From DATJOQ01 sp050010455 (GTDB lineage Bacteria; Desulfobacterota; Binatia; Binatales; Binataceae), in assembly GCA_050010455.1 (NCBI GenBank), contig JBEKLA010000018.1, positions 1 to 32,883 of the forward strand: a DNA stretch of 32,883 bases, in the 5' to 3' direction. The translations under genes were made by a program, and so were the position numbers. Positions 22,902-31,937 of this stretch are shown piece by piece (within the stretch, counting starts at the first letter, position 1; each line of letters starts with the position of its first letter). A model generated the notes under the pieces. That model was given only the letters and a program-made list of their open reading frames with translations. It did no database searches and had not been told where the DNA came from.

Positions 22902-23300
22902 TTAACGCTTCGAGTATTGAGGCCGCTTGCGCGCCTTGTGACGGCCGTACTTTTTGCGCTCGACCTCGCGCGGGTCGCGCGTGAGCATCCCGCCCTTGCG
23001 CAGCGTCGGCCGCAGGGTCTCGGCGACGAGTGCCAAGGCGCGCGAGATGCCGTGACGGACCGCGTCGGCCTGTGCCGAGATGCCACCGCCCTGGACGCTT
23101 GCGATGATGTCGTACTGGGTCTTGGATTCGGTAACTTCCAGCGGTTCAAGGACGCGCATCCGCGCGGTCGGGCGCGGGAAGTAGTCCTCGAGGGTGCGCT
23201 CGTTGATCTTAATCGCGCCTTCGCCGGGGATAAGACGAATCCGCGCCACGGCGGTCTTGCGCTTGCCGGTCGCCCAAATTGGATGCCTCTTGTCTACCAT
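22902..23300 (-). CDS. rpsI: Ribosomal protein S9
   Basis: A 132-residue 30S subunit protein. In E. coli its C-terminal arginine touches tRNA in the P site. The sequence shows ATGKRKTAVARIRLIPGEG near residues 10-28, FPRPTARMRVLEPL near 41-54, GGGISAQADAVRHGISRALA near 71-90, and the invariant basic end KARKRPQYSKR. Length matches the family (about 130). It follows rplM by 17 bases, the almost universal bacterial arrangement. Confidence 0.98.
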   Translation of the reverse strand: MVDKRHPIWATGKRKTAVARIRLIPGEGAIKINERTLEDYFPRPTARMRVLEPLEVTESKTQYDIIASVQGGGISAQADAVRHGISRALALVAETLRPTLRKGGMLTRDPREVERKKYGRHKARKRPQYSKR

Positions 23301-23317
23301 TAGAGTTCTAACCTCGT

Positions 23318-23764
23318 TCAGGCTTGTACCAGTTCAGGTTGCTGCGCCGCGTGCGGATGCTCGGCGTCGCGATACACCTTGAGCTTGGTGAACAATTGCC
23401 GGCCCAGGCGATTCTTGGGCAGCATCCCGCGCACCGCCTCTTCGAGCAGCCGCTCGGGCTTGGTCGCGATCAACTTGGCTGCGGTCGTGGCACGAATCCC
23501 GCCGGGATGACCGGTGTGGCGATAGTAAGTTTTCTTTTCGAGCTTGGCGCCCGTCAGACGCACCTTGGCGGCATTGATCACCACCACGAAGTCGCCCGCG
23601 TCTTGATTGGGCGTGAAATCGGGCCGGTGCTTGCCGCGCAGGATACTGGCGGCGCGCGAGGCTATCCGACCCAGCGGTCGTTCGCTGGCGTCGATGAGGA
23701 CCCATCGCCGTCCCATAAGCGCGTTCTCGTGCGAGATACTCTTGGTTTGTTCTGTCAGCTTCAA
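23318..23764 (-). CDS. rplM: Ribosomal protein L13
   Basis: A 148-residue 50S subunit protein that acts early in large-subunit assembly. The core reads RRWVLIDASERPLGRIASRA near residues 19-38, then HTGHPGGIRATTAAKL near 83-98 and GMLPKNRLGRQLFTKLKVY near 113-131, all diagnostic. The start used is a TTG at 23764, which gives the usual ~15-residue lead-in before the RRWVLIDA strand. An ATG at 23716 would remove that lead-in. Together with rpsI it forms the standard two-gene ribosomal unit. Confidence 0.97.
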   Translation of the reverse strand: MKLTEQTKSISHENALMGRRWVLIDASERPLGRIASRAASILRGKHRPDFTPNQDAGDFVVVINAAKVRLTGAKLEKKTYYRHTGHPGGIRATTAAKLIATKPERLLEEAVRGMLPKNRLGRQLFTKLKVYRDAEHPHAAQQPELVQA

Positions 23765-23843
23765 TTCCCCAGCACCTGTGGCAACCTCTCCTGGGGCGCC
23801 GACAAATTTCTCTGAGCGCTCCAGGCGACATGCATAATCTTGT

Positions 23844-23921
23844 TGGCGGGGCCGATGGGATTTGAACCCACGACTTCCGACGTGACAGGCCGGCGTTCTA
23901 ACCGGGCTGAACTACGACCCC
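23844..23921 (-). tRNA. tRNA-Asp (anticodon GTC), CCA encoded
   Basis: On the minus strand the acceptor stem GGGGTCG (23915-23921) pairs with CGGCCCC (23848-23854), including one G-T pair. The D arm has GTTC/GAAC. The anticodon loop CTGTCAC carries GTC for aspartate, flanked by the stem CCGGC/GTCGG. The T arm contains GGTTCAAAT. The discriminator base is G, as expected for tRNA-Asp, and CCA follows directly, encoded in the DNA. Confidence 0.96.
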
Positions 23922-23944
23922 GCCTGAACCATCCTTTGTTACAT

Positions 23945-23950
23945 TTTATA
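23945..23950 (-). promoter_or_regulatory. Likely -10 box of the tRNA-Asp gene
   Basis: TATAAA on the minus strand, 23 bases before the tRNA 5' end. A clear -35 box is not visible at 16-18 bp spacing. Confidence 0.35.
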
Positions 23951-24138
23951 GCGTCTCTCGCAACCAGGCCTGAACAGTGGCTAAAACATCGCGAGAGCGC
24001 AATCCCGAACGGGCAGCGGCAGTGCTACAGCTTTCGGGCTTATCAGCCTACTGATTGTGGCAGTTCGCACGCGGCGTTGGTAGCTTCAAGACATAAGCAA
24101 TTCAGCGTTCGAACGGGTTGCCAAGGAGTTCGCGGCTT

Positions 24139-27100
24139 ATGATGTGGCTGGTTCGATTAGCACTGCGTCGCCCACTGTCGGTGGCGGTGATGGCGTTGCT
24201 GATGCTGGTGCTGGGCGTTCTGTCGTTCACGATGATGAACGTCGACATCTTTCCCGCGATCAACCTTCCGGTGGTGATGGTGGTGTGGAGCTACCCGGGG
24301 CTGTCGGCGATCGACGTAGAGCGCCGGATGGTGATCATCAGCGAACGGGCCTACTCGACCACCGTCAACGACATGGAGCATATCGAGTCGGAGTCGATGG
24401 AAGGTCTCGGCATCCTCAAGGTCTATTTCCATCCGGACGCCGATATTGGCGCGGCGATCGCGCAGATCAACGCGGTATCCGAGACGATTCTGACGATTCT
24501 GCCGCGCGGCACGGAGCCGCCGAATATCATTTCGTACAACGCCGCCAATGTTCCTGTGGCGCAGCTCAACATCTTCAGCGACACCCTCTCGGGACGGCAG
24601 CTCTTCGACTACGGGCTCAACTTCATCCGCATCCAGCTTTTTACGATTCCCGGATTTTCGACTCCGGCGCCGCTCGGCGGCGTGCAGCGCCAGGTGATGG
24701 TCAATATCGATCCGGCAAAGCTTTACGCCAACGGCCTGTCGGCCGCCGACATCGGCAACGCGGTCGCGGCGCAGAACGTCGTGATTCCGTCGGGCCAGGC
24801 GAAGATGGGCGACTACCAATACAACGTCGATATCAACATGAGCCCCGCGACGGTGCCGGCCTTCAATCGCCTGCCGATCAAAGCCAGCAGGGGGACCACG
24901 GTGTTCCTGGGCGACGTGGCGCCGGTTTCCGACACCCATCCGCCGCAAACCAACGTGGTCAATATCGACGGCAAGCCCGCGACTTACTTGATGATAATCA
25001 AGCACGCAGCGGCTTCGACCATCGCCGTGGTCGATGCGGTCAAGGCGAAGATTCCTGACATCCTGGCGACGGCTCCCAGGGGGCTTAAGCTCGCGCTGAC
25101 GTTCGATCAATCCCAATTCGTGCGTGCGGCGCTGTGGGACGTGGTGCAGGAAGCGATCACGGCGGCGCTGCTGGTCGCGCTGATGGTGCTGATATTCCTG
25201 GGCTCGGCGCGCAGCATGCTGATCGTGATCGCTTCGATCCCACTGTCGATTCTAACCGCGATCGTCGCGCTCAAGCTTTCCGGCCAGACCATCAATACGA
25301 TGACGCTCGGGGGAATCGCGCTGGCGGTCGGAATGCTGGTCGACGACGCGACCGTCGAAATCGAAAACATCCATCGCAATCACGCGATGCGCAAGCCGCT
25401 GGTGACCGCGATCCTTGACGGCGCCACCCAGATCGCGACGCCTACGCTGGTCGGCACGCTCGCGATCTGCATCGTGTTCTTTCCGGTAGTGCTGCTGACC
25501 GGAGTGTCGCGATTCCTGTTCACGCCGCTGGCGCTCGCGGTGGTGTACGCGATGCTGACGTCGTATCTGCTGTCGCGCACGCTGGTGACCACGATGGCCC
25601 ATCATCTGCTCCCCGAGTTGCACGAGGAGGTCCCGGAGCGCGGCTTCGTGGGACGCTTCATCCGCGGGTTCGAGCGCGGGTTCGAGTGGTTGCGCGAGGC
25701 CTATCATGGCGCGCTCACCGGATTCATCGCGCGGCGCAAGCTCGCGCTCAGTTGCGCGGCGCTGATCGTCGCGTCGTCCACCATACTGCTGCTGATGGTG
25801 GGCGAGGATTTCTTCCCGCGAGTTGACGCCGGGATGATGCGGCTTCATGTGCGCTCGCCCACCGGCACACGGATCGAGAAGACCGAGTTTCTGGTCGCCA
25901 ATATCGAGAGCGCGCTCCGCGAGGCCGTTCCGCCCGATGAGCTCGAGAGCATCAGCGACAATATCGGCCTGCCGCTCTACTACGATCTGGCCTTTTACCA
26001 GACCGACACGATCGGGCCGCAGGACGCCGACATCCTGATCCAGCTCAAGCCGGAACATCGGGAGCCAACCGCGATGTACGAGGCGCGAATCCGCGAGTTG
26101 CTGCATCGCCGGTTTCCAAACGTCGGGACCTATTTTCAGGCGGCGGATATCATCGCCCAAGTGTTGAATTTCGGCTTGCCCGCAATGATCGACGCGCAAG
26201 TTTCGGGCAACGATTTGCAATCCGACTACCGAATCGCGTCGCGTCTGGAGTCAGCGATGGCGCTGATTCCAGGGGTCGCCGACCTTCGTATCGCCGAGCC
26301 GCTCGATTATCCGGCCTTCAGGGTTGACGTCGATCGCGCCAAGGCGCTCCAACTGGGGATTACCGAGCAGCAGGCCGCGTCCGCGATGCTCACGGCGCTT
26401 AGCGGCAACACGCTGATCGCGCCGAGCTTTTGGCTCGACCCCAAGAGCGGCGTCAACTACGACGTGATTTCGCAGGCGCCCGAACACTTCATCGATTCGG
26501 TGAGCGCACTTGCCAACCTGCCGCTCAGCACTCCCGCCCAAAGCGGGGTGAGTATTGCGCCGCCGATGACGGTAAACGTGTCGGCCGCCAATGATATCTC
26601 CGCACCGACGCAGACGCTGGGGAGTGCCGCCGGGCAAAGCGGCTCGGTTGGAACTCCGCAACTGCTCGGCAACCTCGCCTCGATCACGCATAGCGTCGAT
26701 CCAGCGGTGGTCGAGCACTACAGCGTACAGCGCGTGATCGATGTGAACTGTGCCGTGGCGGGACGCGATCTCGGCAGCACGACCGCGGAGGTGCAGCGCG
26801 CGATCGGCGCTCTGGGCAAGCTGCCCGTCGGCACCAAGGTCGTGATCCGGGGCCAGAGCCAGGCGATGCGCGAGTCGTTTACCACGCTCGGCGAAGGAAT
26901 CATTCTGGCCATCGTCCTGGTGTACCTGCTGATGGTCGCGAATTTTCAGTCGTGGCTCGAACCGTTCATTATCATGATGGCGGTGCCGGGCGCGCTGGCC
27001 GGCGTGTTGTGGATGCTGGTGCTGACCGGCAGCACGATCAACGTCGAATCGCTGATGGGCGCGATCATGGCGGTCGGAGTCGGTGTCGCCAATAGCAATC

Positions 27101-27426
27101 TGCTGATAACGTTTGCCAACGACCTGCGCGAGGAAGAACATCTCGACGCGGTCGCGGCGGCGATCGAAGCTGGCCGTATCCGGTTCCGCCCGATCATCAT
27201 GACCGCGCTGGCGATGATTTTGGGGATGCTCCCGATGGCGCTGGCGCTCGGCGCCGGCTCGGAGCAGAACGCTCCGTTGGGCCGTGCGGTAATCGGCGGG
27301 CTGATCGTGGCCACCCTGATGACACTGTTCGTGGTGCCGGCGGTGTATTCGATCTTCGGCAGGAAGCTTAAGGGCAAGCGCGAGCGCGACGCCGAAATCG
27401 AGGCTGTAACTCAGCCGCTCGGCTGA
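24139..27426 (+). CDS. RND-family efflux permease
   Basis: A 1095-residue inner-membrane proton-driven pump of the HAE/AcrB type. The N-terminal helix (SVAVMALLMLVLGVLSF) is followed by MMNVDIFPAINLPVVMVV, the usual start of the porter domain. TM4 contains the proton-relay aspartates D402-D403 in GMLVDDATVEIENIHRN. The second half repeats the layout, with VGVGVANSNLLITFANDLREE in the TM10 region, where AcrB has a lysine relay residue that I do not find here. About residues 795-860 hold a Ser/Ala/Thr-rich linker (SAANDISAPTQTLGSAAGQS) that makes the protein longer than the usual ~1040. The ATG at 24139 is chosen over an in-frame TTG upstream because AAGGAG precedes it. Its adaptor gene follows by 19 bases; no outer-membrane factor gene is present. 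Confidence 0.93.
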   Translation: MMWLVRLALRRPLSVAVMALLMLVLGVLSFTMMNVDIFPAINLPVVMVVWSYPGLSAIDVERRMVIISERAYSTTVNDMEHIESESMEGLGILKVYFHPDADIGAAIAQINAVSETILTILPRGTEPPNIISYNAANVPVAQLNIFSDTLSGRQLFDYGLNFIRIQLFTIPGFSTPAPLGGVQRQVMVNIDPAKLYANGLSAADIGNAVAAQNVVIPSGQAKMGDYQYNVDINMSPATVPAFNRLPIKASRGTTVFLGDVAPVSDTHPPQTNVVNIDGKPATYLMIIKHAAASTIAVVDAVKAKIPDILATAPRGLKLALTFDQSQFVRAALWDVVQEAITAALLVALMVLIFLGSARSMLIVIASIPLSILTAIVALKLSGQTINTMTLGGIALAVGMLVDDATVEIENIHRNHAMRKPLVTAILDGATQIATPTLVGTLAICIVFFPVVLLTGVSRFLFTPLALAVVYAMLTSYLLSRTLVTTMAHHLLPELHEEVPERGFVGRFIRGFERGFEWLREAYHGALTGFIARRKLALSCAALIVASSTILLLMVGEDFFPRVDAGMMRLHVRSPTGTRIEKTEFLVANIESALREAVPPDELESISDNIGLPLYYDLAFYQTDTIGPQDADILIQLKPEHREPTAMYEARIRELLHRRFPNVGTYFQAADIIAQVLNFGLPAMIDAQVSGNDLQSDYRIASRLESAMALIPGVADLRIAEPLDYPAFRVDVDRAKALQLGITEQQAASAMLTALSGNTLIAPSFWLDPKSGVNYDVISQAPEHFIDSVSALANLPLSTPAQSGVSIAPPMTVNVSAANDISAPTQTLGSAAGQSGSVGTPQLLGNLASITHSVDPAVVEHYSVQRVIDVNCAVAGRDLGSTTAEVQRAIGALGKLPVGTKVVIRGQSQAMRESFTTLGEGIILAIVLVYLLMVANFQSWLEPFIIMMAVPGALAGVLWMLVLTGSTINVESLMGAIMAVGVGVANSNLLITFANDLREEEHLDAVAAAIEAGRIRFRPIIMTALAMILGMLPMALALGAGSEQNAPLGRAVIGGLIVATLMTLFVVPAVYSIFGRKLKGKRERDAEIEAVTQPLG

Positions 27427-27445
27427 TGATGGACAGGAGAACGCG

Positions 27446-28594
27446 GTGAAATCTTCCGAAACGAATGCGACGCGTGCAACCAGGCCCGGGGGCATCCTGG
27501 GCGTCATCGGATGGCTGCTCGCCGTGCTGATCGCGTTCGGTGTGAGTGGGATGCTGGTGCTCGCGCACGAGCATCGGTTGCAGAGCCAGAAATCCGAGCT
27601 TGCACAGACGGCGGCGCGCGGGGCGTTCGTGCTGGTGACGCCGGTACTTCAGTCGCCGCTCAAGCGCAAAATCCAGCTTCCCGCCAATATCCACGGCTAC
27701 GTCGAGACGCCGATCTACGCGAAGGTCGCCGGCTATCTCAAGTCGATACGCGTCGATAAGGGCGACAGGGTTCGCAAGGACGAAGTGCTCGCGATTCTGG
27801 AATCTCCGGAATTGGATCAGCAGGTCCGTAATGCGCTGGCTGCTTACCAGCTCGCGAAAATCACCGACGAGCGCTATCAGATACTGCTGCAGACGTCGGT
27901 GATAGCGCGCCAGGACGCCGACCAGACGCACGCGGCGATGCTTCAGTCAAAGGCCACGTATGAGCAACTGCTCGCGACCCAGGCTTACGAAATTATCAAG
28001 GCGCCGCTCGATGGAATGATAACCGCCCGCTACGTCGATCCCGGCGCGCTGGTTCCGCAGGCGACCTCGCCCTCCACCGGCAGCACGCCGATACTCGCGC
28101 TGGCGACGCTTCAGCCGCTGCGAGTGTACGCCAACGTGCCGCAGAATATGGCGTCCTTGGTGAAGGTCGGCCAGGCGGCGGCCGTGACCGCGACCCAGTA
28201 TCCGGGGCGGGTATTCGAAGGGACGGTTACGCGCCATCCTCAGGCGCTTTCCGCGGATACGCTCACGATGCTGGTCGAAGTCGATTTGCCGAATTCCGAC
28301 TTGTCGCTGTATCCGGGCATGTACGCGACGCTCGATCTCACCATTCCGGTGGATAACTCGGTACCGATGATCCCGGATGACGCGCTCGTATTCCGCGACG
28401 GCAAGGTCTACGCGCCGATAATTCGCGACAACCATCTGCATCTGTCCGAAGTTTCGCTGGGTGAAGACAACGGGCGCGAGGTGCAGATCACGCGCGGCGT
28501 CAGCAACAACGACCTGGTAGCGGTAAACGTCGGCCAGGGCGTCGAGGATGGCATCGCGGTACAGCCAGAGCGCATCGATCAAAAACATCCGTGA
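27446..28594 (+). CDS. RND efflux periplasmic adaptor (membrane fusion protein)
   Basis: A 382-residue HlyD/AcrA-type adaptor that should link the upstream RND permease to an outer-membrane channel. An N-terminal membrane helix lies near residues 18-38 (LGVIGWLLAVLIAFGVSGML), with no lipobox, so it is anchored by that helix. The barrel-sandwich (lipoyl-like) half VAGYLKSIRVDKGDRVRKDE is near 92-111. A short coiled-coil hairpin follows, then the matching lipoyl half IIKAPLDGMITARYVDPGAL near 183-202. The beta-barrel (VYANVPQNMASLVKVGQAAA) and membrane-proximal domains follow. The start is a GTG with ACAGGAGA upstream. The hairpin is short, as in adaptors of smaller channels. Confidence 0.92.
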   Translation: MKSSETNATRATRPGGILGVIGWLLAVLIAFGVSGMLVLAHEHRLQSQKSELAQTAARGAFVLVTPVLQSPLKRKIQLPANIHGYVETPIYAKVAGYLKSIRVDKGDRVRKDEVLAILESPELDQQVRNALAAYQLAKITDERYQILLQTSVIARQDADQTHAAMLQSKATYEQLLATQAYEIIKAPLDGMITARYVDPGALVPQATSPSTGSTPILALATLQPLRVYANVPQNMASLVKVGQAAAVTATQYPGRVFEGTVTRHPQALSADTLTMLVEVDLPNSDLSLYPGMYATLDLTIPVDNSVPMIPDDALVFRDGKVYAPIIRDNHLHLSEVSLGEDNGREVQITRGVSNNDLVAVNVGQGVEDGIAVQPERIDQKHP

Positions 28595-28687
28595 CCTTGG
28601 CCGCAGCCATCCGCTAACGCTGTCGTATGCACTGGAATCTTGGTAGCGTTGAGATGGTCGCACTTGCGGTCACAGGAGGGAACTACC

Positions 28688-28894
28688 ATGGCTCTTAGCG
28701 CTCGAAATCACCTCAAGGGCGAAATCACCGACGTCCTGCTTGGCACTGTGACCGCGCTGATAACGGTCAAGGTTGGCGACAACATCGTCGAGTCAGTGAT
28801 CACGAAACGAAGCGCCGAGGAAATGGGCCTAAAGAAGGGCGACAAAGTGACGGCCGTGATCAAAGCGACCGAGGTCATCATCCAGAAAGGCTGA
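28688..28894 (+). CDS. Molbindin-like TOBE/Mop domain protein
   Basis: A 68-residue single Mop (TOBE) domain. Stand-alone proteins of this kind bind molybdate or tungstate and store or buffer it in the cytoplasm. The pattern SARNHLKGEITDVLLGTVTA near 4-23 and the later VITKRSAEEMGLKKGDKV and KATEVIIQKG match the family closely. The ATG at 28688 has a perfect ribosome binding site AGGAGG 8 bases upstream; a longer frame from 28640 is unlikely. It is alone on its strand before a strong hairpin. No Mo transport (mod) genes are in the window, so its link to molybdenum rests on family membership. Confidence 0.92.
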   Translation: MALSARNHLKGEITDVLLGTVTALITVKVGDNIVESVITKRSAEEMGLKKGDKVTAVIKATEVIIQKG

Positions 28895-28952
28895 TATCAT
28901 TCCGTCGGCCCGCCCAGCAGCACCTCGCAACGTCTACGACGCGCCGAGACGT

Positions 28953-28994
28953 CAGCGCCGTCCGGCCGCGGCTCTCCGCGACGGGACGGCGCTG
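28953..28994. terminator. Strong bidirectional hairpin between convergent genes
   Basis: A perfect 11-bp stem (CAGCGCCGTCC, 28953-28963, with GGACGGCGCTG, 28984-28994) encloses a second small stem (CGCGG-CTCT-CCGCG). It lies between the Mop gene (plus) and an oxidoreductase gene (minus), whose ends face each other, so it can stop both. Confidence 0.7.
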
Positions 28995-29015
28995 CCAAGC
29001 CTCAAGCGATACTAT

Positions 29016-30098
29016 CTATCTGAACGCCGGCATGATCAGCTCGGCGAAGTCGCGGACGACTTTGCGCGCGCGATCGGCGTTCGGCAGCAGCGATACCTCG
29101 CGCATCCCGGCCTTCTCCATCGCGCGGATGCTCGCGATGATCTCGTCCGGCGTGCCCACCAGGCATGAGTCGCGCAGCAGCTCGGCGGTGATGAATTTGC
29201 GCTCCTCGGGCTGCACGAACGTGCAATGGCCGTCGTGGATCTGCCGGAAGCGGGCGTTTTCCGGCAAGCTGAAGTTCTTGACCCGCTTGAGATAGGCGTC
29301 CCATACGTTGGCGACGTGGCGCGGGATAATCTCGTCCTTCTCGCCCAGCTCTTTCCAGACTTCATAGTAGAAGTGCAGCTCGGCGATCGCCCAGGCGCCG
29401 GCCTCGTCGATTACGCGCTCGTCGGTAATCTTCTCGCCAGGACGCAGCACGCATCCCGCGGTCAGCACCGCGTTGTGGAAGGGCTTAGGCAGGGTGCGGC
29501 CGACTGCCTTGGCGCCGGCTTCGATTTCGGCGAGCTTCGGCTTGACGACTTCCTCGCGGCCACCCACCGTGATCCAACCGTCGGCATAGGCGCCGGTCGC
29601 CTGGCAGGCCTTGGGTCCGTTGGCGGCGACGTAGATCGGGATGTGGTTGTCGAGGTTGACGAAGTAGCGGTCGCGATGGAGGAACTTAATCTCGCGGGTG
29701 CGGCCGCGATAGGTGTAATCGACCGCCTCGCCGTCGAGCAGCGCGCGCACCACGCGCAGATATTCGCGGAACTCCTTGACGGGCATCGGATGCTGCCCCA
29801 TCACGCGCATCGCGGTGTGGCCGGTGCCGATACCGAGAAATACCCGGCCCGGCGCCAGTTGGTTGATGCTGGCGATCGAGTGCGCGGTGACCGGTGCGAT
29901 CCGAGTGCCGGGAATCGCGACGCCGGTGCCGATCTGGATGCGCTTGGTGTTGACGGCGGCCAGCGCCATCGTGGCGTAGCAGTCGGACCAGATCATTTGC
30001 GAGTCGGGCACCCAGGCGCGGTTATAGCCGAGTTCCTCGACATATCGGATCAGGTCCCACTTATCGACGTGAGTGTCGAAACAAATTCCGAATTCCAT
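29016..30098 (-). CDS. Luciferase-like (LLM) flavin/F420-dependent oxidoreductase
   Basis: A 360-residue member of the same superfamily as the enzyme at 11821-12819 but not a recent duplicate. The first strand reads MEFGICFDTHVDKWDLIRYV, followed by ELGYNRAWVPDSQMIWSDCY. IQIGTGVAIPGTRIAPVTAHS near 55-75 and GRVFLGIGTGHTAMRVMGQ near 85-103 are the cofactor-binding segments. IPIYVAANGPKACQATGAYA near 152-171 is also diagnostic. The GTG 3 codons upstream is an alternative start; the ATG at 30098 keeps the standard N-terminus. Cofactor (FMN or F420) and substrate are unknown. The next gene on the strand, a drug-type transporter, lies upstream of it with about 130 bases between. Confidence 0.87.
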   Translation of the reverse strand: MEFGICFDTHVDKWDLIRYVEELGYNRAWVPDSQMIWSDCYATMALAAVNTKRIQIGTGVAIPGTRIAPVTAHSIASINQLAPGRVFLGIGTGHTAMRVMGQHPMPVKEFREYLRVVRALLDGEAVDYTYRGRTREIKFLHRDRYFVNLDNHIPIYVAANGPKACQATGAYADGWITVGGREEVVKPKLAEIEAGAKAVGRTLPKPFHNAVLTAGCVLRPGEKITDERVIDEAGAWAIAELHFYYEVWKELGEKDEIIPRHVANVWDAYLKRVKNFSLPENARFRQIHDGHCTFVQPEERKFITAELLRDSCLVGTPDEIIASIRAMEKAGMREVSLLPNADRARKVVRDFAELIMPAFR

Positions 30099-30227
30099 AG
30101 ACCTCACCTGGGTTAAACAGTTTTCGTCAAGAGGACGGCCGAAACTAACATCGCTCGGGCGCGGCGGTCAAACCATTAGGCGCGGCCGCAATCCGGCGCG
30201 CCTCGATCTGATAGAGAATCGCTCTGG

Positions 30228-31826
30228 TTAATGGGCGCCGGGCGGGGCAGGGCGTCCCGTTCCCTTCAAGAACATGAAGCCCGGGATCAGCACAAAAGTG
30301 AGCACGGCCAGCGTGCGGTAGATGTCGTTGAACGAGAGCATCGCCGCCTGGCTCTGCACCATCCCGTAGACCATCCCCAACGATTGATGCTGCCCGGTGA
30401 CGATCTGCTGCGTGTAGTTGAAGTGGGGCGCGCCAGGCATCACACCGGTCTGGCTGAGCTTCCAGGCCTCGAATACGGAGAAGTGCTGAACCAGGTTCGA
30501 CTGATGGATTTGCTCGTGGCTGATGAGCTTGGTGGTCATGAACGAGATTCCGATTGCCGCGCCCGTGTTGCGCATCATGTTGTACAGGCTCGCCGCGTAA
30601 CCCATCCGCTCGCGCTCGACGCAGGCGAGCGTCGCAGCGGACAGCGTCGGGAACACCAGGCCCAAGCCGATACCGAGCACGATCGTAGGCATGATCACCT
30701 GCCAGATGCCGACCTGCAGGTCCCAATGGGACATCATCCACAGGCCGTACGCCATCATCGCGAAGCCGACGCCGATCAGACGGCGAGTGTCGTAACCGAA
30801 GCGCGCAACCTGGCCAACCGTTATCATCGCCGCCAGCGCTCCGAGACCTCGCGGCGACATCACCAGACCGGCCTTCCACGCCGTATAACCCATGAAGTTC
30901 TGCAGGAAAACAGGATTGAGCAGGCCGGTACCGTACAGCACCGAGCTCATCGCGACTACGAGAAAGACTGCCAGGCTGAAGACGCGGTTCTTCATGATGC
31001 GAAGGTCGATAATCGGCGCTGAGAATCGCAACTCGTGAATGGTAAGCGCGATAAGCGACACACCCGCGCCCAGTGAGCACCAGACCACCCAACTCGAATT
31101 GAACCAATCGGAACGCTGGCCGCGATCCAGCACGATTTGCAACAGACCGAGCCCGAGGATCAGCAGGATGATGCCGGCGTAATCGACCTTGCCACCCTGA
31201 TCCCGGTGCGCGCGCAGGTAGGCAGGATCGTGGACGAAGATGTAGACCATCAAGGCGGCCAACAGGCCAACCGGAATGTTGATGTAGAAATTCCAGCGCC
31301 ACGACCAGTTATCGGTAATCCATCCGCCGAGCGTTGGACCGGTGATCGGTGCCAGCATCAGGCCGACGCCCCAGGTCGCCATCGCCAGCGCCTGCTCCTC
31401 GGGAGGAAACGTCTCCATCAGAATCGCCTGCGATAACGGGATCATCGCGGCGCCGGCGGCTCCTTGAAGCAACCGAAACACGACCATCTGTTCCAGTGAC
31501 CCGGCCCATCCACAAAGCGCCGAGGTCGCGACGAAGATCATCATCGAAAACAGAAAGTAGCGTTTGCGGCCGAAGCGCGACGAGATCCATCCCGTCATCG
31601 GAATCATGATGCCGTTGGCAACCAAATAGCTGGTTACGACCCACGCGATCTCGTCGACGCTGGCCGAGAACGTGCCCTGCATATGGGGCAGCGAAACGTT
31701 GACGATGGTGACGTCGAGCACTTCGAGCGTGGTGCCGAGCATCACCGCGATCGCGATCAGCCACTTGTGTGTGGGAGGATCGGCGCGATGGGGAGTAGGC
31801 GATGCTGCGGCTTTTGCGGCTTCCAC
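30228..31826 (-). CDS. MFS multidrug transporter, EmrB/QacA (DHA2) type
   Basis: A 532-residue, 14-helix drug/proton antiporter. TM1 carries LGTTLEVLDVTIVNVSLPHM near 35-54, the DHA2 motif with the conserved aspartate. Motif A is GWISSRFGRKRYFL near 79-92. RLLQGAAGAAMIPLSQAIL near 118-136 is motif B, and GPTLGGWITDNWSWRWNFYI near 162-181 is the motif C region shared with EmrB. The start is a GTG at 31826 without a visible ribosome binding site; the N-terminal ~20 residues are a plausible cytoplasmic tail. EmrB usually works with the adaptor EmrA, which is not here. It is read divergently from the lipoprotein gene at 31938. Confidence 0.93.
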   Translation of the reverse strand: MEAAKAAASPTPHRADPPTHKWLIAIAVMLGTTLEVLDVTIVNVSLPHMQGTFSASVDEIAWVVTSYLVANGIMIPMTGWISSRFGRKRYFLFSMMIFVATSALCGWAGSLEQMVVFRLLQGAAGAAMIPLSQAILMETFPPEEQALAMATWGVGLMLAPITGPTLGGWITDNWSWRWNFYINIPVGLLAALMVYIFVHDPAYLRAHRDQGGKVDYAGIILLILGLGLLQIVLDRGQRSDWFNSSWVVWCSLGAGVSLIALTIHELRFSAPIIDLRIMKNRVFSLAVFLVVAMSSVLYGTGLLNPVFLQNFMGYTAWKAGLVMSPRGLGALAAMITVGQVARFGYDTRRLIGVGFAMMAYGLWMMSHWDLQVGIWQVIMPTIVLGIGLGLVFPTLSAATLACVERERMGYAASLYNMMRNTGAAIGISFMTTKLISHEQIHQSNLVQHFSVFEAWKLSQTGVMPGAPHFNYTQQIVTGQHQSLGMVYGMVQSQAAMLSFNDIYRTLAVLTFVLIPGFMFLKGTGRPAPPGAH

Positions 31827-31937
31827 GCTGGGGGTATTAGGAGCAAACTTCGCGGAGCATCTTATCCACTGGCAAAGCAGAATGACAACGGCGGAGGGCT
31901 ATTCCGAAAAAGGCCGCGTCGCGGGTAGAATAAAAGC

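Noticed and set aside
23316..23842. Plus-strand frames over rplM
   Set aside because: They are antisense to an unmistakable L13 gene and have no supporting features.
26251..27507. A 418-codon open frame on the minus strand inside the RND permease
   Set aside because: It is antisense to conserved membrane segments, with a His/Arg/Gln-rich composition unlike any protein family.
31838..31895. Another copy of the left-edge repeat near GCGGAGC and CAGAATGACA
   Set aside because: Only short scattered matches to bases 20-60 and 90-104 exist; the arms do not pair, so a shared origin is not supported.
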